DNA of 64,000 nt from JAGIBJ01 sp032119595. GTDB taxonomy: Bacteria > Actinomycetota > Thermoleophilia > Solirubrobacterales > Solirubrobacteraceae. Made by a program: the position numbers and the translations under genes. Below are positions 1-8,246 of the stretch, one piece after another (within the stretch, counting starts at the first letter, position 1; every line of letters begins with the position of its first letter). The stretch covers positions 87,577-151,576 of the forward strand of contig JAUMBQ010000009.1 of assembly GCA_032119595.1 (NCBI GenBank), read 5' to 3'. Under the pieces are notes generated by a model, which saw only the letters and a list, made by a program, of their open reading frames with translations, was not told where the DNA came from and searched no databases.

Positions 1-49
1 GGGCGCCATCGGCTGGGGCCGCGAGGCCGGCGGCGTGGGCCTCGTCTGA
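1..49 (+). CDS. C-terminal tail of an unidentified protein (partial)
   Basis: An open frame enters from the left edge and stops with TGA at 47-49. It reads GAIGWGREAGGVGLV. All fifteen codons end in G or C, as in the surrounding genes, which is the only support that this is coding. The family cannot be recognised from so short a piece. Confidence 0.4.
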   Translation, partial: GAIGWGREAGGVGLV

Positions 50-227
50 GGCCCGGCGATCGAGAGATGACTGTGACAAGAGGTGGTCCAGCGGTTGGTT
101 GCTAGGGCAAGCATATCGGCAAGATCGTTGCACGCGCAAGAACTTTGCGAGCCGTTCACGGGAGGTACGGGCCTCGACGGCACTTTGGTGCAATGGCATA
201 TCGCAGACCGCCGCACGGGTTCCTAGA

Positions 228-2708
228 ATGGAACACGTGTTCGCCGACCTCTTCACGCCCCAAGGCGAAAGCCCCGTAGGCGCCGAGGATCCCGAGGCCG
301 CGCCCAAGCTGGCGAGGCCGCGTCGGTCGCTGGCCGAAGAGGCCGCCCGGATCCGAGAGGAGCGGGCCGCGCTCGATGTGCAGGCCGACTTCGACAATGA
401 AGACGACGACGCGATCGAGGCGCCGGAGGCCTACGACGAGTCCCTGAGCCAAGAACTCTTCGATGACGACGAAGCCGCCGACCTCGAGGCTCAGCGCGTT
501 CAGCGGTCGCTCGACGTGCTCCTGGAGGGCATGAATCCCAACCAGGCTAAAGCCGTCCTGCACGACCAGGGCCCATGTCTGGTGATCGCTGGCGCTGGGT
601 CGGGCAAGACGCGCGTGCTCACGCATCGCATCGCCTACCTCGTGCGCGCGGGGAGCGCCCGCCACGACGAGATCCTCGCGATCACGTTCACCAACAAAGC
701 CGCGCAGGAGATGCGCGATCGTGTGGAGGGCATGCTCGGCGCCCGCATCAAGGGCATGTGGGTCACGACCTTCCACTCGGCCTGCGTGCGGATCCTGCGC
801 AGCGAGGCCGACAAGCTCGGATACACCAAGGCCTTCACGATCTACGACCAGGCCGACGCGCGCCGCATGGTGAAGCGCTGCCTGGACGAACTCGGCGTCG
901 ATCCCAAGCGGTTCACGCCCGCCTCGGTGCTGCACCAGATCAGCGACGCGAAGAACAAGCTGCGCGACTCCGAAGATCAGGCGCAGCTCGTGGGCTCGTA
1001 CTTCGAGCGCACCGTGTCCGACGTGTACCGGCTCTACGAGGCCGAGCTGATCAAAGCCAACGCGATGGATTTCGACGACCTGCTTGTGCGCACGGTCAAC
1101 CTCCTGGAACTCTTCCCCGAGGTGCGGGCCAGGTACCAAAAGGTCTTCCGCTACATCCTGGTCGACGAGTACCAGGACACCAATCACGCCCAGTACCGGC
1201 TGCTGCGCCTTCTGGCCGGCGAGCATCGCAACCTGATGGTCGTCGGCGACGACGCCCAGTCGATCTACGGCTTCCGCGGCGCCGACATCCGCAATATCTT
1301 GGACTTCGAGCGCGACGACCCGGACGCCGTCGTGGTCACCCTCGATCAGAACTACCGCTCCACGCAGACGATCCTGAGTGCCGCCAACGCGGTCATCGCC
1401 GGGAACCGCGAACAGAAGCAGAAGAACCTCTGGAGCGAGAACGGCCAGGGCGACCCGATCATCGTTCGCGAGACCGAGGACGAGCACGCCGAGGCGCGGT
1501 TCGTGGTCGGCGAGATCGAGCGGCTCGTCGACGAGGAAGACGTGGGCCGCAGCGACGTGGCGTGCTTCTACCGCACGAACGCGCAGGCCCGCGTGCTGGA
1601 AGACCTCCTCATCCGGCGCGACATCGATTACCAGGTGATCGGCGGCACGCGGTTCTATGAGCGGGCTGAGATCAAGGACGCGCTGGCGTACCTCACGCTG
1701 GTCGTGAACCCGCGCGATGTCGTCGCTTTCCAGCGTGTGGTGAACACGCCGCGGCGTGGACTCGGGAATACGTCGGTCGGCCGGGTGCTTCAGCACGCCG
1801 ACGCGATCGGCGAGAGCCCGCTGAAGATGGCCGCCGACGCCGACAAAGTCCCGAACCTCGGCGCGGCGGCGGTGAAGAACATGAAGGCGTTCGCGTCGGT
1901 GATCCGCGAGCTGCGGCGCACGAACGACGACGGCGCGCCCGTGAGCAAGATGCTCGAGCAGGCGCTCGACAAGAGCGGCTACATCGAATACCTCGAGAAC
2001 GAGCGGTCGATCGAGGCTGAGGGCAGGATCGAGAACCTTCGCGAGCTGATCAACGTTGCGACCGAGTACGACGTGACTGATCAGACGACGGCGGGCGTCG
2101 ACGGCTTCTTGCAGCAGCTGTCGCTCGTCGCCGATACCGACTCGCGCAACGACGGCGCCGGCACCGTGACGCTGATGTCGCTGCACAACGCCAAGGGCCT
2201 GGAGTACCCGGTGGTGTTCATCCTCGGCATGGAGGACGGCGTGTTCCCGCACTCGCGGTCGTTCGATGAGGGCACGGTCGAGGAGGAGCGCCGCCTGGCG
2301 TACGTCGGCATCACGCGCGCCAAGGAGCGGCTCTACCTCACCTGGGCGCAGCGTCGCCAGACCTTCGGGCAGACGAACTACGCGATCAAGTCACGCTTCC
2401 TCTCCGAAGTGCCAGGCGAGCTCATCGCCGGTGGCGGGGTGGACGAGGCGCCCGCCTTCGGCGGCGGCGCGGGCGGCTACCGCAGCCGTGGCCCGCGCGG
2501 CGCAACGACGGCGCCGCCCGCCGGCGGCGGCGACCCCGTCACCTCCGACGGCACCGCCCTCCATATCGGCGACGACGTGGAGCACCGCCAGTTCGGCGTC
2601 GGCACGATCGTCGGCGCCCAAGCCGGCGGCGTGGTGATCGTGCGCTTCGCCGACGACGGCATCGAGCGCAAGCTCATGGCCGAGTACGCGCCGCTGACCA
2701 AGCGGTGA
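228..2708 (+). CDS. pcrA: ATP-dependent DNA helicase, PcrA/UvrD family
   Basis: Superfamily 1A 3'-5' DNA helicase acting in nucleotide-excision and recombination repair. 826 residues from the ATG at 228; upstream in-frame TTG or GTG codons exist, but the composition before 228 is not gene-like. The Walker A motif AGAGSGKT lies at residues 121-128. VDEYQDTN (motif II), GDDAQSIYGFRGAD (motif III) and the C-terminal VGITRAKERLYLTWA (motif VI) are all present. The C-terminus has the small Tudor-like domain typical of PcrA (GDDVEHRQFGVGTIV). Unusually, about 100 residues precede the helicase core. They are rich in Asp and Glu, whereas family members normally start close to the NPNQAKAV region. The stop overlaps the next gene by GTGA, so the two are probably translationally coupled. 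Confidence 0.95.
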   Translation: MEHVFADLFTPQGESPVGAEDPEAAPKLARPRRSLAEEAARIREERAALDVQADFDNEDDDAIEAPEAYDESLSQELFDDDEAADLEAQRVQRSLDVLLEGMNPNQAKAVLHDQGPCLVIAGAGSGKTRVLTHRIAYLVRAGSARHDEILAITFTNKAAQEMRDRVEGMLGARIKGMWVTTFHSACVRILRSEADKLGYTKAFTIYDQADARRMVKRCLDELGVDPKRFTPASVLHQISDAKNKLRDSEDQAQLVGSYFERTVSDVYRLYEAELIKANAMDFDDLLVRTVNLLELFPEVRARYQKVFRYILVDEYQDTNHAQYRLLRLLAGEHRNLMVVGDDAQSIYGFRGADIRNILDFERDDPDAVVVTLDQNYRSTQTILSAANAVIAGNREQKQKNLWSENGQGDPIIVRETEDEHAEARFVVGEIERLVDEEDVGRSDVACFYRTNAQARVLEDLLIRRDIDYQVIGGTRFYERAEIKDALAYLTLVVNPRDVVAFQRVVNTPRRGLGNTSVGRVLQHADAIGESPLKMAADADKVPNLGAAAVKNMKAFASVIRELRRTNDDGAPVSKMLEQALDKSGYIEYLENERSIEAEGRIENLRELINVATEYDVTDQTTAGVDGFLQQLSLVADTDSRNDGAGTVTLMSLHNAKGLEYPVVFILGMEDGVFPHSRSFDEGTVEEERRLAYVGITRAKERLYLTWAQRRQTFGQTNYAIKSRFLSEVPGELIAGGGVDEAPAFGGGAGGYRSRGPRGATTAPPAGGGDPVTSDGTALHIGDDVEHRQFGVGTIVGAQAGGVVIVRFADDGIERKLMAEYAPLTKR

Positions 2709-3883
2709 GCCACGTGGCACCTTCTGGCGCGTCGCCGCAACTTGCGCGACGCGTCGCTGTTTCAGTCGTCGTGCCCACGCTGCCCTCACGGTCGAACCCA
2801 TCGCGCTCAGCGCGCCAGCTCCGTCGCCGCAGCGGCCGATTGATGCTTGCTGGGCTTGGCTTCTTGCTTGCGGCGGTAAGTCCGGCGTCGGCGCAGACGC
2901 CCGCGCCCAGTCCCACACCAGCCCCGACGCCGGCGCCGAAGTCATTCCCGGCGGTAGTCACGCTCAGCGCCGCGGGTGGCCGCGTCGCCGCGCTGCGCGA
3001 GACCAGCGATGGTCGGCTCGAACTGCTCATTGGGGACGGCGCCGAGCTGAAGCTCGCCCCCGGCGTCGCGCCGCTTGATGGCAGCCGGGTCGACTTCCCG
3101 CGGGTGCACGTCGGTACCGACGGCGCGGGCCGGACGGTCGTGACCTACCCGCGCTGCAAGACCTCCGGCGAGGCGGCGGACCTGCGCACGAACTGCGACC
3201 TTCGCATCTACGACGTGGAGTCGGGCAAGGATCGTCTTTTGCCCGGCGTGCGCCGACCGGGGCGCAACGAATATGAGGCCGTCATGGACCGCGGGGCGCT
3301 GCTCTACTCGGCCTCCGGGAGCAGTCAGGTGACGTCGGGCTTGGGGAGAGGGCTTTGGTACCGGCCTTTCGGTGGCCGCGAGCGGCGTATTGCGCTCAAC
3401 CCTGGCCGTGAACTCGCACTTCGCGGCGACCGGATCGCGCAGGTCATCTCCGACGGCAGCAAAGCGGGGGAGGAGCCGTGCGAGAACAGCACGCTGGTCC
3501 TTCGCTCGACCCGCGGCGCCGCGCGACTGCTCGCTCGGGACTGCGTCTACCCCTACGGCAACGCGGATGCCTGGGCGACGCCCTCGTTTGTCGGCAACGG
3601 CCTTTACTGGTCCCGGATCGTCGGGACCACGCCGAACCTCTTCCGCCTCGACCTCCGGACCCGGGCCATCCGTGAGGCCAGGGTGAAGGCGAACATCTTC
3701 GGGTTCCAGGCCACCGGCCCGGCCGCGGGGCTCGCGCTGGTGCTCACCGCAGGCACGGTGCTTCCCGGCAGCGATTTCGCGGCGGCCAACGCCGTGGCCC
3801 CGATCGACTCGATCACGTGGTCCGTGCGAAAGAAGACGCTCATCAAGGACGTCGTCGCGGTCGACGACAACCCGCTGGCCTGA
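2705..3883 (+). CDS. Secreted protein of unknown function, translationally coupled to pcrA
   Basis: 392 residues from a GTG that overlaps the pcrA stop. I do not recognise a named family. Residues about 38-63 look like a signal peptide: a basic stretch (RQLRRRSGR), a hydrophobic core (LAGLGFLLAAV) and an SPASA cleavage-like site. A Pro/Ala/Thr-rich linker follows. The rest is beta-rich with repeated short strands and could be a TolB-like propeller. Two Cys pairs (near CKTSGEAADLRTNCD, and in EEPCENS with RDCVYP) could form disulfides outside the cell. The start is uncertain: GTG at 2771 and ATG at 2843 are in frame, but 2843 would remove the basic n-region. Coupling to a DNA helicase is probably positional only. 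Confidence 0.7.
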   Translation: MSHVAPSGASPQLARRVAVSVVVPTLPSRSNPSRSARQLRRRSGRLMLAGLGFLLAAVSPASAQTPAPSPTPAPTPAPKSFPAVVTLSAAGGRVAALRETSDGRLELLIGDGAELKLAPGVAPLDGSRVDFPRVHVGTDGAGRTVVTYPRCKTSGEAADLRTNCDLRIYDVESGKDRLLPGVRRPGRNEYEAVMDRGALLYSASGSSQVTSGLGRGLWYRPFGGRERRIALNPGRELALRGDRIAQVISDGSKAGEEPCENSTLVLRSTRGAARLLARDCVYPYGNADAWATPSFVGNGLYWSRIVGTTPNLFRLDLRTRAIREARVKANIFGFQATGPAAGLALVLTAGTVLPGSDFAAANAVAPIDSITWSVRKKTLIKDVVAVDDNPLA

Positions 3884-3892
3884 GTTCCGCCG

Positions 3893-4795
3893 CTACCCGC
3901 TGGCCCGCGCGACGAGCGCTCGCGCCGTCGCGAGGTTGATCTCGACGGTGTCGGCCACGTTCGGGGCGTAGCCCCCGGCCAGGACGACGCAAACGGCGGC
4001 GCCCCAGCGCTCGGCGCGGTCGAACACAGCCTCGTCGCGGGCGGCGAGCCCGGACTTGGTGAGGGACAGACGGCCGAGGCGGTCGCCCTCCCAGGGGTCG
4101 GCGCCAGCAAGGTAGAAGACGAGGTCCGGCGAGCCCCAATTCTCGATCGCGTCCAGCGCGGTCGTCAGCTCGGCGAGGTAGGCGTCGTCGCCGGTGCCGG
4201 AGGCCAGCTCCACATCCAGGTCGCTGGTCGCCCGCCGGAACGGGTAGTTCGCGCCGCCGTGCAGCGAGAGCGTGAAGACATCCGGGTCGGGGCCGAGCAG
4301 CTCGGCGGTGCCGTCGCCCTGGTGCACGTCGCAGTCGACCACTGCGACGCGTCCGAGCGTGCGCTCACCGCGCAGCGCGTGGATCGCGACTGCGATGTCG
4401 TTGAACAGGCAGTAGCCGCGGCCGGCGGCCCGGCCCGCGTGATGCGTGCCGCCGCCGAGGTTCATCCCGTGGCCGACGGCGACGGCATCGCGCGCCGCTT
4501 CGAGCGTCCCCTGCGTCGAGCGACGGCCGCGCTCGACGAGCTCCGGGCTCCACGGCAGCCCTAGGACCCGGATCTCACGGTCGGAGAGGCGGCCGTCGCG
4601 CACGCGCCCGAGGTAGTCCGCCTGGTGCACCTCGCCGAGCAGCGACCAGTTGGCGGCGGAGGACTCGTGCACATGGTTCGCCGGCGCGACGCCCTGCGCG
4701 ACAATCGCCTCCCGCAGTAGCCGGTACTTGGGCAGCGGGAACTTGTGGCCGTCCGGCAGCGGGAAGTCGTAGCGGTCGTGAGTCCAGAAGCGCAC
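3893..4795 (-). CDS. Histone deacetylase-family zinc hydrolase (AcuC/acetylpolyamine amidohydrolase-like)
   Basis: 300-residue single-domain protein of the arginase/deacetylase fold, starting at a GTG. Visible active-site features are the tandem histidines HH at 118-119 in GGGTHHA, the zinc ligands D156 and H158 in DCDVHQGDG, and D233 in AGADPWEGD. The catalytic metal site therefore looks intact. Bacterial members deacetylate acetyl-lysine proteins (AcuC) or acetylated polyamines; the sequence does not decide between them. It is transcribed toward the secreted-protein gene, with nine bases between the stops, and divergently from folD. No acetyl-CoA synthetase or polyamine gene is nearby, so the substrate is open. 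Confidence 0.85.
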   Translation of the reverse strand: MRFWTHDRYDFPLPDGHKFPLPKYRLLREAIVAQGVAPANHVHESSAANWSLLGEVHQADYLGRVRDGRLSDREIRVLGLPWSPELVERGRRSTQGTLEAARDAVAVGHGMNLGGGTHHAGRAAGRGYCLFNDIAVAIHALRGERTLGRVAVVDCDVHQGDGTAELLGPDPDVFTLSLHGGANYPFRRATSDLDVELASGTGDDAYLAELTTALDAIENWGSPDLVFYLAGADPWEGDRLGRLSLTKSGLAARDEAVFDRAERWGAAVCVVLAGGYAPNVADTVEINLATARALVARASG

Positions 4796-4833
4796 AGAGG
4801 TTCATCCGGCGACGGGAGCAACCGAGATCAAAG

Positions 4834-4839
4834 TAGCCT
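4834..4839 (+). promoter_or_regulatory. -10-like box of folD
   Basis: TAGCCT lies ten bases before the folD ATG, placing the predicted transcript start at about 4846. The mRNA would be leaderless or nearly so. No Shine-Dalgarno sequence is seen. Confidence 0.5.
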
Positions 4840-4849
4840 TGCTCCCCGC

Positions 4850-5710
4850 ATGAGCGCTCAGATCATCGACGGCAAGCAGATCTCGGCAGCGCGTCGCGCC
4901 GCCATCAAGGACGAAGTCGCGGCGTTCGTCGCCGAGTTCGGCCGCAAGCCCGGTCTCGCGACGATCCTGATCGGCCAGGACGCCGGCTCGCAGGTCTACG
5001 TCGCCAACAAGCACAAGGCGTGCCAGGAAGCCGGCATGGAGAGCTTCGGCTACGAGCTTCCGGCCGACGTGCCGTCCGACGAGGTCGAGGCCCTGATCGA
5101 CCGCCTGAACGCCGACGACGCCGTCGACGGCATCCTCTGCCAGCTGCCCGTCCCGGCGCCGCTCGACGGCGATGCGCTCAGCCAGCGCGTCAGCGCCGAC
5201 AAGGATGTCGATGGTCTCACCGAGGCTTCCGCGGGCCGGCTCGCGCTGGCTGCGCCCGGCCTGCGCCCGTGCACGCCGCGCGGCGTGATGGTGATGCTCG
5301 ACGAACTCGGCCTTGACCTCACCGGCAAGCGCGCTGTCGTCGTCGGCCGCTCGAATCTCTTCGGCAAGCCGATGGCGCAGATGCTGCTCCAGGCCAACGC
5401 CACCGTGACGATCGCCCATTCGCGTACGGCCGACCTACCCGGCGTCTGCCGCGAGGCCGAGGTCCTGATCGTCGCGGTCGGCCAGCCCGAGATGGTCAAG
5501 GGCGACTGGATCACGCCGGGCGCCATCGTCATCGACGTCGGGATGAACCGCACCGACAAGCTCGTCGGCGACGTCGCCTTCGACGAAGCCGTCGAGGTCG
5601 CTGGCGCGATCACGCCCGTTCCCGGCGGTGTGGGGCCGATGACGATCGCAATGCTGCTGGCGAACACGCTCGACGCGGCACGCGCCGCCGAAGGCCGCCG
5701 AGCCGGCTGA
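4850..5710 (+). CDS. folD: Bifunctional methylenetetrahydrofolate dehydrogenase / methenyltetrahydrofolate cyclohydrolase
   Basis: 286 residues, the usual FolD length. It interconverts 5,10-methylene- and 10-formyl-tetrahydrofolate in cytosolic one-carbon metabolism. The catalytic segment YVANKHKAC contains Tyr50 and Lys54. The family motifs CQLPVP, PCTPRGVM, VVVGRSNLFGKPMAQ (NADP-binding) and ITPVPGGVGPMTIAML are present in order. The ATG at 4850 is preferred over in-frame upstream codons because the protein begins AQIIDGKQI like other FolDs and a -10-like box sits just upstream. metF, acting on the same folate pool, lies 22 kb away. Confidence 0.95.
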   Translation: MSAQIIDGKQISAARRAAIKDEVAAFVAEFGRKPGLATILIGQDAGSQVYVANKHKACQEAGMESFGYELPADVPSDEVEALIDRLNADDAVDGILCQLPVPAPLDGDALSQRVSADKDVDGLTEASAGRLALAAPGLRPCTPRGVMVMLDELGLDLTGKRAVVVGRSNLFGKPMAQMLLQANATVTIAHSRTADLPGVCREAEVLIVAVGQPEMVKGDWITPGAIVIDVGMNRTDKLVGDVAFDEAVEVAGAITPVPGGVGPMTIAMLLANTLDAARAAEGRRAG

Positions 5711-5823
5711 CCCGACCGCACTGCGCGGGATCACCCGACTGCGCCGCGCGGGCTGATTCGGCCCGTCGTGCGAGGGGGCAGGGGGCCGGGTGCCGCGAGC
5801 GGTCGTTCCCGCGTTCAGACAGG

Positions 5824-5829
5824 TAGCGT
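5824..5829 (+). promoter_or_regulatory. -10-like box of the membrane protein gene at 5838
   Basis: TAGCGT ends eight bases before the ATG. The predicted transcript start falls two bases before the start codon. Confidence 0.45.
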
Positions 5830-5837
5830 TCGCAGCG

Positions 5838-6524
5838 ATGGGTGACCGCGTACGCATTGGCGAACTTCTGGCCGCAATCGGCACGATCGGCCTGGCGGTC
5901 ACGCTTGGGCTGCTCGACTGGTTCGAGGGCACGCTGGTCGCGAAGGACGGGACGCCGCTGGGTTCGCAGCAGCTCAGCCCGGTTGGCTTTGACGCCGGGA
6001 TCCTCGGCTGGTTCGCCTTCGCCATCTTGGTCGTCGCGATCGTCGCCGGCCTCGTCTTCGTCTTGCGCGTGCTGACGGGCCGCGGGCCTGAACGGGCCAT
6101 GCTCCAAGCACCGGTCGCCTTCGCGTTCGCGAAGATCGCCGTGCTCACGCTCCTCGTGCGCCTCTTCCTCTTCCAGCCGGGCGTCTCGGTCGACGCACTC
6201 AGCGGCAACAAGCTCTTCCTCGCCGAGGAGGTGAGGCGCTATTCCGCCGACGTGAGCCTCGCAGCCGGCGCGTACCTCGGCCTGCTCTTTGTCGTCCTCC
6301 TCGCGCTCGGCACCTGGCTCTCGATGCAGGATGAGCGCACCGGCAGCGCGGCCTCCAAAGCGCACACCGCCGCGCTCCTCAAAGACGTGCCGATCCGCCC
6401 GGTGCCACACGTTCCGGCGCCGGCCGAGTCCGAGGCGTCGGTCGTCGCCGACGACGCCGTCGGCACCGCAGGCACCGACGACCCGACCTCCCCGTCCAGC
6501 CCCGGCTCTGAAGGCCCCGCATGA
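5838..6524 (+). CDS. Membrane protein of unknown function preceding gatC
   Basis: 228 residues with four likely transmembrane helices, at about residues 8-28, 55-80, 90-112 and 138-162. An acidic, Ala/Pro/Asp-rich cytoplasmic tail of about 60 residues follows. I recognise no domain. The ATG at 5838 follows a -10-like box, and the GTG at 5790 is a poorer choice. The stop overlaps the gatC start by ATGA, so it is probably the first gene of the gatCAB transcript. A link to tRNA amidation is not implied by the sequence. Confidence 0.75.
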   Translation: MGDRVRIGELLAAIGTIGLAVTLGLLDWFEGTLVAKDGTPLGSQQLSPVGFDAGILGWFAFAILVVAIVAGLVFVLRVLTGRGPERAMLQAPVAFAFAKIAVLTLLVRLFLFQPGVSVDALSGNKLFLAEEVRRYSADVSLAAGAYLGLLFVVLLALGTWLSMQDERTGSAASKAHTAALLKDVPIRPVPHVPAPAESEASVVADDAVGTAGTDDPTSPSSPGSEGPA

Positions 6525-6805
6525 TCGACGCCAAGCAGGTTCTCCACGTCGCGCGCCTCGCGCGCCTTCAGCTCGCCCCTGAGGACGTGCAGCCGATGGC
6601 CGACGAACTCTCGAGCATCCTCGGGCACATCGAGCAGATGTCGTCGCTCGATCTCGAAGGCGTCGAGCCGACCACGCACGTCGTGCCGGTCGAAGGTGTG
6701 CTGCGCGAAGACGTGCCCGAGCCGCCGCTCGACCGCGAGGTCGCGCTGGCGCAAGCGCCGCGCCGCACCGAGACCGGTTTCCTCGTTCCGAGCCCCCAGG
6801 CCTAA
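6521..6805 (+). CDS. gatC: Asp-tRNA(Asn)/Glu-tRNA(Gln) amidotransferase subunit C
   Basis: 94 residues, typical of GatC, which stabilises GatA and bridges to GatB. It begins IDAKQVLHVARLARLQL and carries the conserved TTHVVPVEGVLREDVP segment in the middle. It overlaps the upstream membrane-protein gene by four bases, and gatA starts four bases after its stop. GatCAB lets the cell make Gln-tRNA and/or Asn-tRNA by amidating mischarged tRNA. Confidence 0.95.
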   Translation: MIDAKQVLHVARLARLQLAPEDVQPMADELSSILGHIEQMSSLDLEGVEPTTHVVPVEGVLREDVPEPPLDREVALAQAPRRTETGFLVPSPQA

Positions 6806-6809
6806 CTGC

Positions 6810-8246
6810 ATGTCCGACGCACTCATCGACGCGATCAAGACGACCGCGACCGAGCAGATCGCCGCCATCAAGGCCGGCACGCTCGACGCCCGCGAACTGT
6901 TTGAGGCCTACCGGTCCCGCGCCGCCGCCGACACGACGAACGCCTTCACGTACGTCGCGCCCGAGACCCCCGCCGAACTCCCGGGTGCCGACACGCCGCT
7001 CGCGGGACTGCCGGTCGCTATCAAGGACCTCTTCTGCACCGAAGGTGTGCCGAGCCAGGCCGGCTCCCGCCTGCTGGAGGGCTACCTGCCGCCGTACACC
7101 GCTACCGCGGTCCAGAAGCTGCTCGACGCGGGCTCCAGCTCGCACGGCAAGACGAACCAGGACGAGTTCGCCATGGGCAGCACGAACGAGAACTCCGCTT
7201 TTGGCCCGACGCTCAACCCCTGGGATCCGACCCGCGTGCCGGGCGGCTCCAGCGGTGGCAGCGCCGCGGCGGTCGCCGCCGGCCACGCGCCGTGGGCGAT
7301 GGGCACCGACACGGGCGGCTCGATCCGCCAGCCCGCGGCGTTCTGCGGCCTCGTCGGCCTCAAGCCGACCTACGGCTCGATCAGCCGCTACGGCATGATC
7401 GCGTTCGCCTCCTCGCTCGATCAGGCCGGCCCGATCACCCGCTCCGTCGCCGACGCCGCGCTGATGCTCTCCCTGATGGAGGGCAAGGACGACCGCGACA
7501 TGACGAGCATCGGCCTGCGCGAGCCGATCGAGGTCCCGACCCGCACCGACCTCACCGGTCTGCGGATCGGCGTCCCCGAGGAGCTGTCGGGCGATGGCGT
7601 CGACGATGGCGTTCGCGCGTCGTTCGAAGCCGCGCTCGAGCAGGCCAAAGCCCTCGGCGCGACCGTCACCACGATCCACCTACCGAACGCGCCCCACGCG
7701 CTCTCGGCCTACTACGTGCTCGCCCCGGCCGAGGCCAGCTCGAACCTCTCCCGGTTCGACGGCGTGCGCTACGGCAACCGCCTGGAAGCCGAAGACGGCA
7801 GCCTGATCGGGATGTACACCCGTACCCGCACCGAGAACTTTGGTCCGGAGGTCAAGCGCCGCATCATGCTCGGCACGTACGCCCTGTCGGCCGGGTTCTA
7901 CGACGCGTACTACGGCCGCGCCCAGCGGGTGCGCACCAAGATCGTTGAAGACTTCGCGGCCGCGTTCGCGCAGGTCGACGTGATCGCCACGCCGACCGCG
8001 CCGACCGTCGCCTTCAAGCTCGGGTTCAAGCCGTCGGATCCGTTCGAGATGTACCTCAACGACTTCTGCACCGTGCCGATGTCGCTCGCGGGCATCCCCG
8101 CGATCTCGATCCCGTCGGGACTGTCGGAAGGCATGCCGGTCGGCCTGCAGCTCGCAGGCCCCGCGTTCAGCGAAAACCTGATCCTCGGCGTCGCGCACGC
8201 CCTCGAACAGTCCATTGGCTTCGACACGGCAGGAGCGATCCGATGA
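6810..8246 (+). CDS. gatA: Asp-tRNA(Asn)/Glu-tRNA(Gln) amidotransferase subunit A
   Basis: 478 residues. Amidase-signature glutaminase subunit that releases ammonia from glutamine or asparagine and channels it to GatB. The Ser-Ser-Lys triad is in place: K72 in AIKDLF, S147 in GGSSGGSAA and S171 in TGGSIRQPA. The 72/147/171 spacing matches that known for the family. The ATG at 6810 gives the normal GatA N-terminus, whereas the longer in-frame extension would overlap gatC. The stop overlaps the gatB start by ATGA. Confidence 0.97.
   Translation: MSDALIDAIKTTATEQIAAIKAGTLDARELFEAYRSRAAADTTNAFTYVAPETPAELPGADTPLAGLPVAIKDLFCTEGVPSQAGSRLLEGYLPPYTATAVQKLLDAGSSSHGKTNQDEFAMGSTNENSAFGPTLNPWDPTRVPGGSSGGSAAAVAAGHAPWAMGTDTGGSIRQPAAFCGLVGLKPTYGSISRYGMIAFASSLDQAGPITRSVADAALMLSLMEGKDDRDMTSIGLREPIEVPTRTDLTGLRIGVPEELSGDGVDDGVRASFEAALEQAKALGATVTTIHLPNAPHALSAYYVLAPAEASSNLSRFDGVRYGNRLEAEDGSLIGMYTRTRTENFGPEVKRRIMLGTYALSAGFYDAYYGRAQRVRTKIVEDFAAAFAQVDVIATPTAPTVAFKLGFKPSDPFEMYLNDFCTVPMSLAGIPAISIPSGLSEGMPVGLQLAGPAFSENLILGVAHALEQSIGFDTAGAIR

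Noticed and set aside
156..2252. Long antisense frame over pcrA
   Set aside because: Same high-G+C shadow effect, while pcrA has every helicase motif.
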